Assembly (NCBI GenBank): GCA_902801805.1
Contig: CADCJP010000003.1
Coordinates: forward strand, 1 to 36,973
Source: an uncultured Erysipelotrichaceae bacterium
GTDB lineage: Bacteria; Bacillota_I; Bacilli_A; RFN20; CAG-826
Length of the DNA stretch: 36,973 bases
Direction of reading: 5' to 3'
The translations under genes and the position numbers were made by a program. Below are positions 1-8,380 of this stretch, piece by piece (the first letter of the stretch is position 1; each line of letters begins with the position of its first letter). Under the pieces are notes generated by a model, which was given only the letters and a program-made list of their open reading frames with translations, had not been told where the DNA came from and did no database searches.

Positions 1-3000
1 TTACCTGTGGTAGTGAACTATGTAGTTTCTTTCAAGAACTATGATGGCACTTTGTTAAGTGAAACAGTGGTAAAAGAAGGGGAAACCGCTACTTATACTG
101 GTCCAACACCAACTAGAATGGAAACCGCTGAATGCACATATACTTTCAGTGGTTGGGATCAACCATTAGAAAATATTACAAGTGACTGTGTTCGCGTGGC
201 CCAATTTACCGAAACCTTAAAACCCGTTACTAATTATTACAAAGTAACATTCAAAAACTACAATGATACATTATTACAAGAAGTAACTGTCGAAGAAGGA
301 CATACTGCGGTTTATACAGGCCAAACACCAACTAAACCAAATACTCCAACTCATCAATATACATTCACTGGTTGGGACGCATCTTTAGAAAACATCACAA
401 GTGACTGTGTTCGTGTCGCCCAGTTTAGTGAAACTCAAACTAAATACACAGTCTCATTTAAGAACTATGATGGCACTTTGCTATATGAAACATATGTTGA
501 AGCGGGTAAAACTGCGACATATATGGGTCCAACTCCCACAAGAGAAGAAGACGCTGAACGCACATATTCTTTTAAAGGCTGGGATCATTCTTTAGAGAAT
601 ATCACTGAAGATTTAATCTGTGTTGCCCAATACAACGAAACCTTAAAACCAGTGACCATTTACTATAAAGTAACTTTTAAAAACTATGATGGCACAATAC
701 TTCAAGAAGTTAATGTTGAAGAAGGCAAGAACGCTACCTATACAGGCGCCACTCCAACAAGAACAAATACTCCCGAATTTACATATACATTTATTGGTTG
801 GGATGGTCCATTAGATAACATCACCGCAGACTGTGTTCGTATTGCCCAATACTCAACCACAAACGTTGAATACACTGTTAAGTTCTATAACTACGATAAT
901 CAATTACTTTACACAGACGTCGTTTATTATCAAGGAACCGCGACTTATTATGGAGAAACACCAACTAGAGAAGCTACTTCCGCCTACTATTACACATTTA
1001 AAGGCTGGGATAAAGAATTAACTAATGTCACTAAGTCTTTCTCCACCAAAGCTTTATATGATGCCCATGGTGTCAGTAAACAAATCACTTTAAAACCAAG
1101 TAACGGTCAACCCGATAGTGTCATGAATGTGACTTATGGTGAAGCCTATGATTTAGGTACACCAGTTAATACTGGTTTCACCTTCTTAGGATGGTTCTCA
1201 AACGAAACAACAGCGATACCAACTTCTGGTACTTGGGAATACACTGATGTCAGTGTTCTTACCGCTAAATGGGGCACAGGATACTATGAATTCGTGGAAA
1301 ACGAAGATGGTTATACCGTCTCTTTAACTGATGAAGGTAAAAATGTTAGTGAAATTGTTATACCTACTTCATTTAACGGTAAATCCGTCACTGCTTTAGG
1401 TGAAAATTTCTTAAGAAATAATACCAACATTGAAAAGATTACCATTCCTGCCACAATTAAAAAGATTCCTAACTATGCATTCTATAAATGCACAAAGTTA
1501 AGCGAAGTCGAATTAAACGAAGGCTTAGAAAGAATTGGTGCTTATGCTTTTGATAGTTGCAAATTAAAAGTATTAATCGTTCCTTCAACATGCACAGTCA
1601 TTGAAAATAGTGCCTTTGAATATAACAGTGAGTTATATCATGTTTATCTTCCAATTTCTGTTACAACGGTGGAGCAATATGCTTTTTATGCAATAAATGC
1701 TTCTGCTTGCATTTGTATAGAATACGATTATGTTCCAAGTTGGGGTAGCTATTGGCGCTCTGGCGCAACTGTCTACACAAATTGTACAAAACTAGTGGTA
1801 GGCGAAGACTATAACTATGTTATTAGAAACGTCAGTGGCAACGATAGCGTCATTATCTTAAGACTTAGCCAAGCTACAAGTCAGTTAGAAAGTTTCACTT
1901 TCCCAACCGCTGTTGAAGGTATTAATGATATCAGAGTGGGTTCAAACTTATTTAAGTCAAACGTTAATATCCGTAGTGTCGATCTAACTGGTGTTACTCG
2001 TATTGGTGAAAATGCTTTCCTTAGTTGCTCTAATTTAAGCAATATCACATTCTCTAACTCATTAACTATCATCGGCAGCTATGCTTTCCGCTATTGTACT
2101 TCTTTAACAAGATTAGAAATTCCTAGTAGTGTGACTGAAATACAAAGTTATGCTTTTGATGGTTGTTCCAACCTTACTTATATCTATTTACCAAGTAGTG
2201 TGACTACTATTGGTTCATACGCCTTTGATGATTGTAAAATATCTACTATTTACACAAATGCACATTCCTCTAGTAGTGGATGGTCTAGTAACTGGAAAGG
2301 TTCGCAACCAATTTATTATGATTTCGTTTCCTTAGACGCTACTGATGACTTCAAATATGTTGCTCAAACATATATGGGTGAACAATATGTCACAATTACT
2401 GGATTAACTGCTACTGGACTTAATAAGAAGAATCTTGTTATTCCAGATCAAATTGAAGGTATAAGTGATATCCGCTTAATTAAAAGTTTATTTAATGGTT
2501 TAAGTGAACTCGTTTCTATTGATTTAGGCGCAGGTGTGACAAAGATTCCAACAAGTTGCTTTGCAAATTGCTCTAAATTAGAAACAGTCGTGCTTCATAA
2601 TGGTGTGACTTCTATTGGACAAAGCGCATTCTTAGTATGCTCTAAATTAGCTTCTATTAATATGCCATCTACCTTAACCACAATTGGTAGACAAGCATTT
2701 GACTACTGTACCTCTTTAAGAGAAATCGTCATTCCTATTAGTGTGACTACAATTGAGGCTTATGCTTTTGATGAAATGGGTAAAATTGCCATTCTCATTG
2801 AGGCTAGTGTGGCTCAACCTAACTGGAAACAATATTGGTCAGGTAGTAGTTCCGCTAATAAACAGTTCATTTATGATTATGTTTCTTCTGGTGTAACTGG
2901 AGATTATAGATACGCTAAAACATCAAATGGTGTCACTGATTCCATCTACATTCTTGGTTTAGTGGAATCTTCCGTAAGTACTAATTTAGTCATCCCTAAT

Positions 3001-3297
3001 GAAATTGAAGGCATTACTAATATCAAGATCGCTAATTATGCTTTTGATGGCAATACCATTATTAAGACTGTTGATTTAGGTAACTCAGTCACTTATATCG
3101 GTTCATATGCCTTTAGAAATTGTTTTTCCTTAAGACAAGTTATTATTCCTCTTAACTGCACAGCGATTAAGGCCTACGCTTTCCAAGGTTGCAGTACAGA
3201 ATGTGTCCTTAACTGTGAAGCAAATGAAAAACCAGACGCTTGGGAAAATAACTGGAATATATCTAACTGCCAAGTCATTTGGGGCTATACCCGTTAA
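1..3297 (+). CDS. Large repeat surface protein, InlB-type plus BspA-type LRR repeats (5' end missing)
   Basis: The reading frame is open to the left edge of the window, so the N-terminus and any signal peptide are outside; the GTG at 7 is not the true start because it lies inside a repeat. About 1098 residues are visible. The first part holds five copies of a roughly 70-residue beta-rich repeat (conserved FKNYDGTLL, YTGPTPTR and FxGWD...NIT cores), then one more canonical InlB/Listeria-Bacteroides-type repeat (TGFTFLGW). From about residue 430 to the end it is BspA/TpLRR-like leucine-rich repeats (IGxYAFxxCxxL), organised in four super-blocks each closed by a W-rich segment. Such proteins are exported adhesins or matrix proteins. 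No LPXTG motif, C-terminal membrane segment or other anchor is visible; it ends on TAA followed by a terminator. Architecture is sure; ligand unknown. Confidence 0.9.
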   Translation, partial: LPVVVNYVVSFKNYDGTLLSETVVKEGETATYTGPTPTRMETAECTYTFSGWDQPLENITSDCVRVAQFTETLKPVTNYYKVTFKNYNDTLLQEVTVEEGHTAVYTGQTPTKPNTPTHQYTFTGWDASLENITSDCVRVAQFSETQTKYTVSFKNYDGTLLYETYVEAGKTATYMGPTPTREEDAERTYSFKGWDHSLENITEDLICVAQYNETLKPVTIYYKVTFKNYDGTILQEVNVEEGKNATYTGATPTRTNTPEFTYTFIGWDGPLDNITADCVRIAQYSTTNVEYTVKFYNYDNQLLYTDVVYYQGTATYYGETPTREATSAYYYTFKGWDKELTNVTKSFSTKALYDAHGVSKQITLKPSNGQPDSVMNVTYGEAYDLGTPVNTGFTFLGWFSNETTAIPTSGTWEYTDVSVLTAKWGTGYYEFVENEDGYTVSLTDEGKNVSEIVIPTSFNGKSVTALGENFLRNNTNIEKITIPATIKKIPNYAFYKCTKLSEVELNEGLERIGAYAFDSCKLKVLIVPSTCTVIENSAFEYNSELYHVYLPISVTTVEQYAFYAINASACICIEYDYVPSWGSYWRSGATVYTNCTKLVVGEDYNYVIRNVSGNDSVIILRLSQATSQLESFTFPTAVEGINDIRVGSNLFKSNVNIRSVDLTGVTRIGENAFLSCSNLSNITFSNSLTIIGSYAFRYCTSLTRLEIPSSVTEIQSYAFDGCSNLTYIYLPSSVTTIGSYAFDDCKISTIYTNAHSSSSGWSSNWKGSQPIYYDFVSLDATDDFKYVAQTYMGEQYVTITGLTATGLNKKNLVIPDQIEGISDIRLIKSLFNGLSELVSIDLGAGVTKIPTSCFANCSKLETVVLHNGVTSIGQSAFLVCSKLASINMPSTLTTIGRQAFDYCTSLREIVIPISVTTIEAYAFDEMGKIAILIEASVAQPNWKQYWSGSSSANKQFIYDYVSSGVTGDYRYAKTSNGVTDSIYILGLVESSVSTNLVIPNEIEGITNIKIANYAFDGNTIIKTVDLGNSVTYIGSYAFRNCFSLRQVIIPLNCTAIKAYAFQGCSTECVLNCEANEKPDAWENNWNISNCQVIWGYTR
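22..873 (+). repeat. Two tandem 426-bp units (duplicated pair of InlB-type repeats)
   Basis: Repeats 1 and 3 resemble each other, and repeats 2 and 4 resemble each other, more than neighbours do. Matching landmarks (AAGAACTATGATGGCAC at 34 and 460; GAAACCTTAAAACC at 211 and 637) are both exactly 426 bp apart. The unit of duplication was therefore a pair of domains, at about 22-447 and 448-873. A fifth, more diverged copy starts near 874. Confidence 0.85.
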
Positions 3298-3312
3298 TAA
3301 TGTTTTCTCAAC

Positions 3313-3339
3313 AAAAAAGGCCCATTAAGGGTCTTTTTT
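3313..3339 (+). terminator. Intrinsic terminator after the surface-protein gene
   Basis: An 11-bp stem (3313-3323 with 3329-3339, one G-T wobble, core GGCCC/GGGTC) with a 5-base loop ATTAA. The A/T ends of the stem supply the U-tract. It lies 16 bp after the stop codon. Confidence 0.85.
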
Positions 3340-3418
3340 AACACTATTAAAAAATCGTCTTTTTTAAAGTTGATTTAAAGTAGCGAGTTTTATATTATTA
3401 ATGGGCACGCTAAAGATT

Positions 3419-4114
3419 ATGAAAATTGTATTAATTAACGGTACTAACCACAAAGGTAGTACATATCACATCGCTAGACAACTAGCGGACAAACTTCAAG
3501 GTGAAACAACAGAATTCTTCTTACCAAGAGATTTTGATGAGTTTTGTTTAGGCTGCACAACTTGCTTTGTTAAAGGCGAAGAGTTTTGTCCACATCATTC
3601 TAAAATCGAAAAGATTACAAAAGCTTTATTAGAAGCTGACGTCATTATTCTTGATAGTCCAGTCTACGTTTATCACGCTAGTGGGGCAATGAAAGCCTTG
3701 TTAGACCATTATGGATACATGTGGATGGCACACCGTCCAGAAGAAGCAATGTTTAAAAAGCAAGGTGTCGTCATTTCTACCGCTGCAGGCGCGGGTACTA
3801 AGTCCACCATGAAGGACATGAAAGATAGCTTATTCTATTGGGGTGTCGCAAGAAACTATGAATTTGGTACACCAGTAGCCGCTACTTCTTGGGAACAAAT
3901 AAGTGAAAAGAAGCTAAAAAAGATTGATAAAGCAACCACGAGAATTGCTAAGAAAATAATTAGAAGAAACGGCAAAGCAAAACCAACTATCGGTGCCAAA
4001 CTATTCTTCTTCCTTATGCATTTGTTGCAAAAGAATGGTTGGAATCCAAAAGATAAAGAATATTGGAAAGAAAAGGGCTGGACTGAAAAGAAACGTCCTT
4101 GGAAGAATAAATAA
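3419..4114 (+). CDS. Flavodoxin-fold NADPH-dependent FMN reductase / iron-sulfur flavoprotein-like
   Basis: A flavodoxin-fold protein of about 231 residues. It opens with MKIVLINGTNHKGST, the phosphate-binding loop of the NADPH-dependent FMN reductase superfamily, and has a later SPVYVYHASGAMKALLDH segment typical of it. Cysteines 43, 46, 49 and 57 form Cx2Cx2Cx7C, the compact cluster motif of iron-sulfur flavoproteins (Isf), so a [4Fe-4S] cluster in addition to FMN is plausible. It probably moves electrons in anaerobic redox metabolism. The ATG at 3419 was chosen because family homology begins there; an in-frame ATG at 3401 would add six residues, and it sits so close to the likely -10 (TATATT, 3391) that it might be upstream of the transcript start. 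The lysine-rich C-terminus is poorly conserved. Confidence 0.8.
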   Translation: MKIVLINGTNHKGSTYHIARQLADKLQGETTEFFLPRDFDEFCLGCTTCFVKGEEFCPHHSKIEKITKALLEADVIILDSPVYVYHASGAMKALLDHYGYMWMAHRPEEAMFKKQGVVISTAAGAGTKSTMKDMKDSLFYWGVARNYEFGTPVAATSWEQISEKKLKKIDKATTRIAKKIIRRNGKAKPTIGAKLFFFLMHLLQKNGWNPKDKEYWKEKGWTEKKRPWKNK

Positions 4115-4143
4115 AAAGTTAAGTTATAATCAATAAAAACTGC

Positions 4144-4149
4144 TAGAAT
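4144..4149 (+). promoter_or_regulatory. -10 box six bases before the ATG at 4156 (leaderless)
   Basis: TAGAAT ends six bases before the ATG at 4156, which places the expected transcription start on or next to the A of the start codon. No Shine-Dalgarno sequence is present. The -35 is weak. Confidence 0.55.
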
Positions 4150-4155
4150 AGTTAT

Positions 4156-4785
4156 ATGAACACAACACTCCCAAAAAAACAGCAAGTTCAAATCGTTTTT
4201 ACCATCCTCAATAACATAGATCCTCTTAACTTCTATCATAGTGAAGATCAAGAAAGTGAATATTTAAGTGATGCTAAAGAAATCGTTAACGCTTTAGCGA
4301 AAAGAAGAACGACCTTTTTCTTTTGGATTAAGATTCGTGAGATTTTCTTAGACTCTTTTGAGATGAAAGTCAAAATCAGGACTTGTCGAAAAATCGCTAG
4401 AGAAATCAGCTTTGCATTCTCTAACCAAGAACTTGTGAAAGAAGTGAGAGAGATTCCTGCTTTAAAGAATATCGATGAAGATTTCACCCTTAAAGTGCAT
4501 AACGATTTAATCTTCCAATGGTCAGAATGTAACTATGTTAATATTAATGGCTACCGCTACACAGAATGCGAAGAACAAGACTTAGATGAACTAGGAGAGA
4601 TTTATACAAACCTTGTCAAAGATAATTCTGTAAATTATGTCTTATACAAAAAGAAACCTCTTTGGAACGAACTTAAATATGTCAAAGTGGTGAAGAAAGA
4701 TAAATGTCATCTCGAGGAATTTATAAAAGATAAAAGCGTTTCGATGATTGTCGATAACAAAGCATTACTTTATAAGGCAAACTAA
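4156..4785 (+). CDS. Hypothetical protein, 209 aa, soluble
   Basis: I do not recognise a family. The protein is charged, rich in lysine and glutamate, has no signal peptide, and has only one short aromatic stretch (RRTTFFFWIKIREIFL, near residue 50), which looks like a buried helix rather than a membrane span. It stands alone between a -10 box that directly abuts the ATG and a strong terminator shared with the convergent DUF349 gene, so it appears to be a monocistronic, leaderless gene. Codon use matches the neighbours. It is probably real because the frame is long, complete and flanked by expression signals. Confidence 0.6.
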   Translation: MNTTLPKKQQVQIVFTILNNIDPLNFYHSEDQESEYLSDAKEIVNALAKRRTTFFFWIKIREIFLDSFEMKVKIRTCRKIAREISFAFSNQELVKEVREIPALKNIDEDFTLKVHNDLIFQWSECNYVNINGYRYTECEEQDLDELGEIYTNLVKDNSVNYVLYKKKPLWNELKYVKVVKKDKCHLEEFIKDKSVSMIVDNKALLYKAN

Positions 4786-4812
4786 AAAAGAAGACCCTCT
4801 GGGTCCTCTTTT
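4786..4812. terminator. Bidirectional terminator between convergent genes
   Basis: Stem AAAAGA-A-GACCC with GGGTC-C-TCTTTT, one internal mismatch, loop TCT (4798-4800). A-rich left and T-rich right flanks allow use on both strands. It overlaps the stop codon of the minus-strand DUF349 gene. A near-copy of the hairpin lies at 18803. Confidence 0.8.
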
Positions 4813-5695
4813 AGTCTTTATAGAATTTCATTTCATCGAAGTACTTTTGAATAACTTCGTTGAATCTTTGCCATAAGTCGTCGTCTTTTTCTTTACCGGC
4901 GAAGCCAATGGTTTTGTATTCGTTTCTTAAGCCTTTAACTTGTTCAATCTCTTCATCAGTGAATTCAGAGTTAGCAAGTAAGATTCTGGCTTTCTTAATT
5001 AATTCTTCTTTTTTATTAGCTCTTTCTTCAAAGAGTTTGAGCATTTCGCCATGTCTTTCTTTCTTCTTTTCTTGGAATTCATCCATCACTTTAGCGAAGT
5101 CTTTCCATAAGAATTCATCGCCTTTACCAGAATAGCCAACATCCTTCCATTCTTTTCTTAAGGCATCCATTTGAGCGTTAGCTTCTCTAATGTTTTCCAC
5201 TTCGATAACCGCTTTAGCGCGTTCGATGATATCTTCTTTCTTGGCTCTTTTTTCAGCATTAGCCTTATCTAATTCTTCAAAGAAGGCTTTCTTCTTTGCG
5301 TAGAATTCATCTTTAACTTTTCTGAATTCATTCCAGAGTTCATCATCTTGTTCTTTAGAACCCGCTCTTCCGGCTTTTCTAAAGTCATCGTTTAATTTAT
5401 CTAATTCCTTATTAGCGGCGAGTATTTCTTTTTTATCTAAAAGTTTTCTCGCAGCCTCAATGATGTTTTTCTTTTCTTGATATGGAGAAGAGAGGAGTTT
5501 TGGTTCTTTCTTCGCTAATTCGTTGAATAAAGCGATAAACTTATCGGTTTCTTCTTGTTCCGCGAAGCTATCTTCATCTCTTCCTAAAAGATATTTATAT
5601 TCTCTTCTTAAAAGTTGTAAGTCATTAGCTCTATCATCTAAGTTCTCTTCTTCTAAGAGTTCTTTCACTAATGCAATTAATTCTTGTTTGTTCAT
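4811..5695 (-). CDS. DUF349 domain protein (three repeats)
   Basis: A 294-residue, highly charged helical protein with three copies of the DUF349 module, each ending in a Lx(R/E)(E/D)(W/Y/F)KxxGxxGKxxDxxLWxxF pattern (cores RKAGRAGSKEQDDELWNEF, KDVGYSGKGDEFLWKDF and KTIGFAGKEKDDDLWQRF). DUF349 proteins are cytoplasmic, and their molecular role is not settled. The start is fixed by GAGGAA (5704-5709 on this strand) nine bases before ATG. A probable -10 TACAAT lies at 5725-5730. It is transcribed separately from the upstream permease and stops inside the shared terminator. Confidence 0.85.
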   Translation of the reverse strand: MNKQELIALVKELLEEENLDDRANDLQLLRREYKYLLGRDEDSFAEQEETDKFIALFNELAKKEPKLLSSPYQEKKNIIEAARKLLDKKEILAANKELDKLNDDFRKAGRAGSKEQDDELWNEFRKVKDEFYAKKKAFFEELDKANAEKRAKKEDIIERAKAVIEVENIREANAQMDALRKEWKDVGYSGKGDEFLWKDFAKVMDEFQEKKKERHGEMLKLFEERANKKEELIKKARILLANSEFTDEEIEQVKGLRNEYKTIGFAGKEKDDDLWQRFNEVIQKYFDEMKFYKD

Positions 5696-5771
5696 GTTGT
5701 TATTTCCTCATTCAGTCAATAATTATTGTAAATGAGTAAACGCAAAAGCGTTACCTTTTATTTATAAAAAT

Positions 5772-6880
5772 TCATTCGTCCATTATTTGTTTTAAAGGAA
5801 TCTTCTTCATTAACCACCCATATATCAGCATAATTCCTTCATAAATCACAATAAATGCCCCTAAAGTGATGAAAAACATCACAAAGTCAAATTTATAGTC
5901 AGGAACATTCTCGATGTCTTTAAAAACGACACTGACCATGACTTTAAGAAGAACATATTGATAAATAGTGCCGATAACAAAGCCAATGTAGGCCGCAGGA
6001 CGATAACAATCTAGAACCGCTCTTTTGCAGTTAAAGCCGTCATAACCATAGACACGCATCATCGCGATATTCTTTTGATTAAAACGAATGACTGTGGAAG
6101 TAGCGATATATAAAGTGGTGAACGCTAAGACCACACCAATAATAAAGATCATTAAACCCATCATTACACTCGCTAATTCATCCATACTCGTGGACATTTG
6201 AATCATCGCTGAGAAACAAAATGATGATAGGGCAATAAGAAACACGAGTGTTTTACGGCTTCTTAAAACAGAACTACTCATCTCTTTTATGAAGTTAGAT
6301 TTATCTTTACCGTTAGTGGCCTTACCTTTACTTTTAGTAATACCCTTAATCAAATTAACTGTGGGTTGGTTAAGTTTCTTCACGCTATATAAAACTGCGA
6401 TTAAGCCAAAGACAACAGTGGGAGCTATCACTAAAATAGCGAACAATTCAAAATGCACACTAATATCAACATGAGGTATTAGATCAGTATCATTTTGCAA
6501 ATGGTAATACATTGGCATTAAGGCGAATGATAGTAGATAACCCGCTAAGCAACCAACAAAGATGCTTATTGCAAAGATCATAAAGCTTTTAGCGATTCTA
6601 AAATCTGAATAGCCAAGAGCTTTCAAGATACCAATTTGCTTAGAATGACTATCGATATAATGCTTGATATAGAAGAATAACATCACAAGTGATGTCAGAG
6701 ATAAACAGCCTCCAGAACAAGCGCAGCACACAATACCTGTATTAACATAGGACTTTCGACACCTTTAAGATCAATTAAGTAATTCATAAACATGTTGCAC
6801 ACAGTAATGGCGCAACACATCATGATGGATATGCCGAATAGTTTAAGACTATCTTTAAAACTGATGACCATAATTACCAT
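5772..6880 (-). pseudogene. FtsX-like ABC permease interrupted by a frameshift
   Basis: Two reading frames together make one permease. The first (6880 to 6695, 61 residues, starting [16 protein letters not shown]) ends at TGA. The second continues to 5772 with CSGGCLSLTSLVMLFFYIKHYIDSHSKQIGILKALGY, the FtsX hallmark after the first membrane helix, then about seven more membrane segments. The second frame is open only from 6764 downward, so a net -1 shift must lie between about 6698 and 6764. No slippery heptamer is evident, so this looks like a true mutation or a sequence error rather than recoding. Its ATPase partner directly upstream is intact and overlaps its start by seven bases. If the break is real the exporter is inactive, unless the 319-residue part is made independently from a GTG near 6731. 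Confidence 0.75.
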
Positions 6881-7566
6881 CCAATCTCATAAGCAGTCTT
6901 TTTGACCTTATTAGTAGTGGAATCAATAATCTTACCACTGTTCATTCTAATGATTCGATCCGCGGTCTCTGCGATATTCGCGTTATGGGTGACCATAATC
7001 ATGGTAAAGCCTTGTTCCTTTTGTAATTTAATGATGTAATCAAGCACTAAACGACCAGTCTTTTCATCTAAGGCACCAGTTGGTTCATCTAAGAATAAAA
7101 CTTTAGGTTTTTTCGATAACGCTCTAGCGATAGCGACACGTTGTTGTTCACCGCCGCTTAATTCACTAGGGAACTTCTTTCTTTTATCTTCTAAGCCAAC
7201 GGCTTCAATATAAGGAAGAATATCTTTATTGTTAGCTAAATCAGCACCCATTCTGACATTCTTTTCGACATTTAAATGTGGAAGTAAATAGTATTGTTGG
7301 AAGATAAAAGCAGTGTTTTCCTTACGGAACTTGGTTAGTTCTTTTTCTTTCATACTTTCTAAATGATAGTCATTATAAGAAACAGAACCTTCATCAATAC
7401 TTTCAAGTCCTGACATGACATTTAATAATGTGGATTTACCAGAACCAGAGGCCCCTAAAATAACAACGAATTCTCCGTTTTCAATTGTCAAAGAGACTTC
7501 GTCTAAAGCTTTAAAACGACTTTCGTTTTTACCATAATATTTGGTTAGTTTATCTATCTTAATCAT
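6874..7566 (-). CDS. ABC transporter ATP-binding protein, LolD/MacB type
   Basis: A complete 230-residue ATPase: Walker A GASGSGKS (38-45), Q-loop in [13 protein letters not shown], signature [17 protein letters not shown], Walker [13 protein letters not shown] and the switch histidine in MVTHN. The TGALD sequence after Walker B and the pairing with an FtsX permease place it in the LolD/MacB/FtsE subfamily, which uses ATP to drive lipoprotein or peptide export or resistance rather than import. It lies in an operon: the TetR gene ends 5 bp upstream and the permease starts within its last codons. Confidence 0.9.
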   Translation of the reverse strand: MIKIDKLTKYYGKNESRFKALDEVSLTIENGEFVVILGASGSGKSTLLNVMSGLESIDEGSVSYNDYHLESMKEKELTKFRKENTAFIFQQYYLLPHLNVEKNVRMGADLANNKDILPYIEAVGLEDKRKKFPSELSGGEQQRVAIARALSKKPKVLFLDEPTGALDEKTGRLVLDYIIKLQKEQGFTMIMVTHNANIAETADRIIRMNSGKIIDSTTNKVKKTAYEIGW

Positions 7567-7570
7567 GATG

Positions 7571-8140
7571 TTATTTTCCTAACTTTTCTTTTAATAAGGA
7601 TTTAAATACTTCTGTGAGCATATTAGCGATTTCTTCCCCACTGAATTTGCACATTCCAGTCGCGCATAAGGTGGCAATACCATGTGAATAAATCCATAAG
7701 TGACGATATAAAGAAATAGCCTCTTCTTTATTAACGGGATAGTTATCAGTAATAGAATCAACTATCTCATCGTAGTTACTTTCAATTTCAGGAAGTATCT
7801 TATTAACCCCTAAATCTTCCTTTTGTTTATTCATAAATAATAATTGGAATAACTTAGGTTCTTTAACGGCGAACATAATATAGGCTTGACCAACACCCCT
7901 AAAGGCAATGGTTTCTTTTAGACCTTGTTGCACATATTCTGTATATATTTCACGCGCTTTAGTTTTAATACCTTCCATCACCTCATTCATGTTTTGAAAA
8001 GTGGTGAAGATTGGGCGAGACGAACTCTTTAATCGTTTTCCTATTTCTCTAGCGGTGACACTAGAAAGATCTTTTTCTCTTAATATTTCTAAACCCGCAT
8101 TAATGATTTCTTCTTTGGTAAACTTAGCTCTTGGAGGCAT
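7571..8140 (-). CDS. TetR/AcrR-family repressor of the downstream ABC exporter
   Basis: A 189-residue protein with an N-terminal TetR helix-turn-helix (KEEIINAGLEILREKDLSSVTAREIGKRL split over residues 9-37, then SSRPIFTTFQNMNEV) and a ligand-binding C-terminal domain of the TetR_C type. It is the first gene of the operon with the ATPase and permease, and the leader just upstream contains two palindromes suited to autorepression. The start is supported by AAGGAG six bases before ATG. The inducer is not predictable from sequence. Confidence 0.85.
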   Translation of the reverse strand: MPPRAKFTKEEIINAGLEILREKDLSSVTAREIGKRLKSSSRPIFTTFQNMNEVMEGIKTKAREIYTEYVQQGLKETIAFRGVGQAYIMFAVKEPKLFQLLFMNKQKEDLGVNKILPEIESNYDEIVDSITDNYPVNKEEAISLYRHLWIYSHGIATLCATGMCKFSGEEIANMLTEVFKSLLKEKLGK

Positions 8141-8154
8141 AATCTACTCCTTTC

Positions 8155-8213
8155 TAAAACACGTGTTTTATAACGTACGTTTTAGTTTAGAATTAAAAAA
8201 TAGATGGTGTCAA
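8155..8213 (-). promoter_or_regulatory. Promoter and palindromic operators of the TetR-ABC operon
   Basis: Reading on the minus strand: -35 TTGACA (8213-8208), 18-bp spacer, -10 TAAACT (8189-8184). Directly downstream are two perfect palindromes, AACGTACGTT (8172-8181) and the 16-bp TAAAACACGTGTTTTA (8155-8170). A GTTTTAG/CTAAAAC pair encloses both. The sites lie between the -10 and the ribosome-binding site, where bound TetR dimers would block transcription. Confidence 0.7.
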
Positions 8214-8330
8214 TAAATATTGCACAAAATAGTTTATTTTTCTAAAACATAAACAATGTGTGATTTGTGTACACACAGCTGCTAGTCTTTTTAATTGTGC
8301 GTCTTATAGTGGCTAAGTTAAACTGATGTA

Positions 8331-8368
8331 CGGTCATTGCTATTTTCAATAGTGATGGTCGTTTTTTT
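8331..8368 (+). terminator. Terminator hairpin inside the leader of the 8381 gene (possible attenuator)
   Basis: A 14-bp stem (8331-8344 with 8348-8361, several G-T wobbles), 3-base loop TTC, followed by seven T (8362-8368). The next gene starts only 12 bp later and its GGAG site (8369-8372) begins directly after the T run. There is no T run for the minus strand and no plus-strand gene upstream to terminate. It therefore looks like a leader terminator or the 3' end of a short RNA. An upstream palindrome TGTGTACACA lies at 8266-8275. Confidence 0.6.
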
Positions 8369-8380
8369 GGAGATTAAAAC

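Noticed and set aside
3856..4251. Minus-strand ORF of 131 residues opposite the flavoprotein gene
   Set aside because: Antisense shadow of a conserved gene and of the next gene's start; no promoter or RBS on that strand.
6690..6770. Programmed -1 frameshift in the permease gene
   Set aside because: No X-XXY-YYZ slippery heptamer and no evident stimulatory hairpin in the stretch where the frames overlap.
8331..8368. Hairpin as a terminator of the minus-strand TetR operon
   Set aside because: It lies upstream of that operon's promoter and has no T run on the minus strand.
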